This document shows, in pieces, positions 5,846-6,199 of a stretch of 6,199 bases of DNA. This DNA comes from an uncultured Pseudomonadota bacterium (GTDB lineage: Bacteria; Myxococcota_A; UBA796; UBA9615), in assembly GCA_937907595.1 (NCBI GenBank), contig CALCXL010000936.1, positions 1 to 6,199 of the forward strand, in the 5' to 3' direction. Position 1 is the stretch's first letter, and every line of letters begins with the position of its first letter. Position numbers and translations under genes: made by a program. Below the pieces are notes generated by a model, which ran no database searches, was not told where the DNA came from, and worked only from the letters and a program-made list of their open reading frames with translations.

Positions 5846-6199
5846 TCAGGCCCCCGCCCAGGCCCGGAAGCCCTCGGGGTCCTGCGCGATCGCGGCGGCC
5901 AGGGCCGGCGGCACCAGCCCCCCTCGCAGCTGCAGGGTGATCGGGTCCAGCCCCCAGAGGGTGGCCAGGCGCTCCAGGGCGTCGGCCGACGGCGCCTTCT
6001 CCCCCGACTCCAGGCGGCTCAGGTAGGAGGGGGAGACCGCCAGGGCCTCGGCCAGCCCCTTCTGGGCCAGCCCCCGCGCCGATCGCTGGCGCCGCAACCA
6101 CAGCCCGAAGCCGTCGGGGTCCCCCTGGGGCACCACGGGCGAGCCGGGCAGGGGCGCGTCGTCGATGGACCACTCGATCTCCGCCGTGGCGCTGTGGTT
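5846..6199 (-). CDS. XRE-family helix-turn-helix regulator, N-terminus beyond right edge
   Basis: A small DNA-binding protein of the Cro/C1 type. What is seen, numbered from an in-frame GTG at 6136: an HTH at about 11-66 with LAQKGLAEALAV (helix 2) and SPSYLSRLESGEKAPS (recognition helix and following turn). A short tail, GGLVPPALAAAIAQDPEGF, is typical of compact XRE regulators. The GTG at 6136 has no Shine-Dalgarno. The 21 codons between it and the right edge contain no stop and all end in G or C, while codon positions 1 and 2 there are only about 60% G/C. Translation therefore probably starts further right, and the visible part is annotated to the edge. If the GTG is the true start, the protein is 96 residues. 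It converges on the amidotransferase gene with 10 nt between stops. Its target is unknown; related regulators often sit beside ImmA/IrrE-type proteases or toxins, which would be off the window. Confidence 0.82.
   Translation of the reverse strand, partial: NHSATAEIEWSIDDAPLPGSPVVPQGDPDGFGLWLRRQRSARGLAQKGLAEALAVSPSYLSRLESGEKAPSADALERLATLWGLDPITLQLRGGLVPPALAAAIAQDPEGFRAWAGA

Overview
The window is very GC-rich, with G or C at almost every third codon position. Two protein signatures point to a myxobacterium or close relative (Myxococcota, former Deltaproteobacteria). One is a MYXO-CTERM-type tail (Cys, hydrophobic stretch, Arg run) on a subtilisin-like protease. The other is a pair of 'myxococcus cysteine-rich' CGDG...C...D repeats in a lipoprotein. 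The assignment comes from family signatures only, because no rRNA or other marker gene is present.

Layout. On the minus strand, a coupled pair reads toward the left edge: a membrane-anchored metallophosphoesterase (690-1889), then an alpha/beta hydrolase of the Asp-nucleophile (epoxide hydrolase/dehalogenase) type. The hydrolase starts inside the last codons of the first gene and is cut by the left edge. A 136-bp divergent intergenic region (1890-2025) follows. It carries a 27-bp interrupted inverted repeat, a C-tract with G-quadruplex potential on the minus strand, and a small perfect hairpin beside the protease start. On the plus strand come a secreted S8 protease (2026-3744), a multidomain Cys-rich/PPC/TSP3 lipoprotein (3741-5147) and a class I glutamine amidotransferase-like enzyme (5155-5835), so closely packed that they probably form one operon. 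An XRE-type helix-turn-helix regulator on the minus strand (from 5846) converges on the amidotransferase and stays open through the right edge.

Working together. The protease and lipoprotein both carry anchoring signals ending in a Cys, and they are translationally coupled: the codons of the protease's Arg tail also form the Shine-Dalgarno of the lipoprotein gene. The best reading is a surface-displayed protease with a Ca2+-binding, possibly glycan- or protein-binding partner. The amidotransferase is cytosolic and has no obvious functional link to that pair. The minus-strand phosphoesterase/hydrolase pair looks like an unrelated housekeeping or detoxification operon.

No tRNA, rRNA, CRISPR array, insertion sequence or convincing intrinsic terminator was seen. 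The most distinctive observations are the TSP3 calcium-binding repeat split by an inserted beta-sandwich domain, the dual-use MYXO-CTERM/RBS junction, and the extended dyad between the divergent genes.
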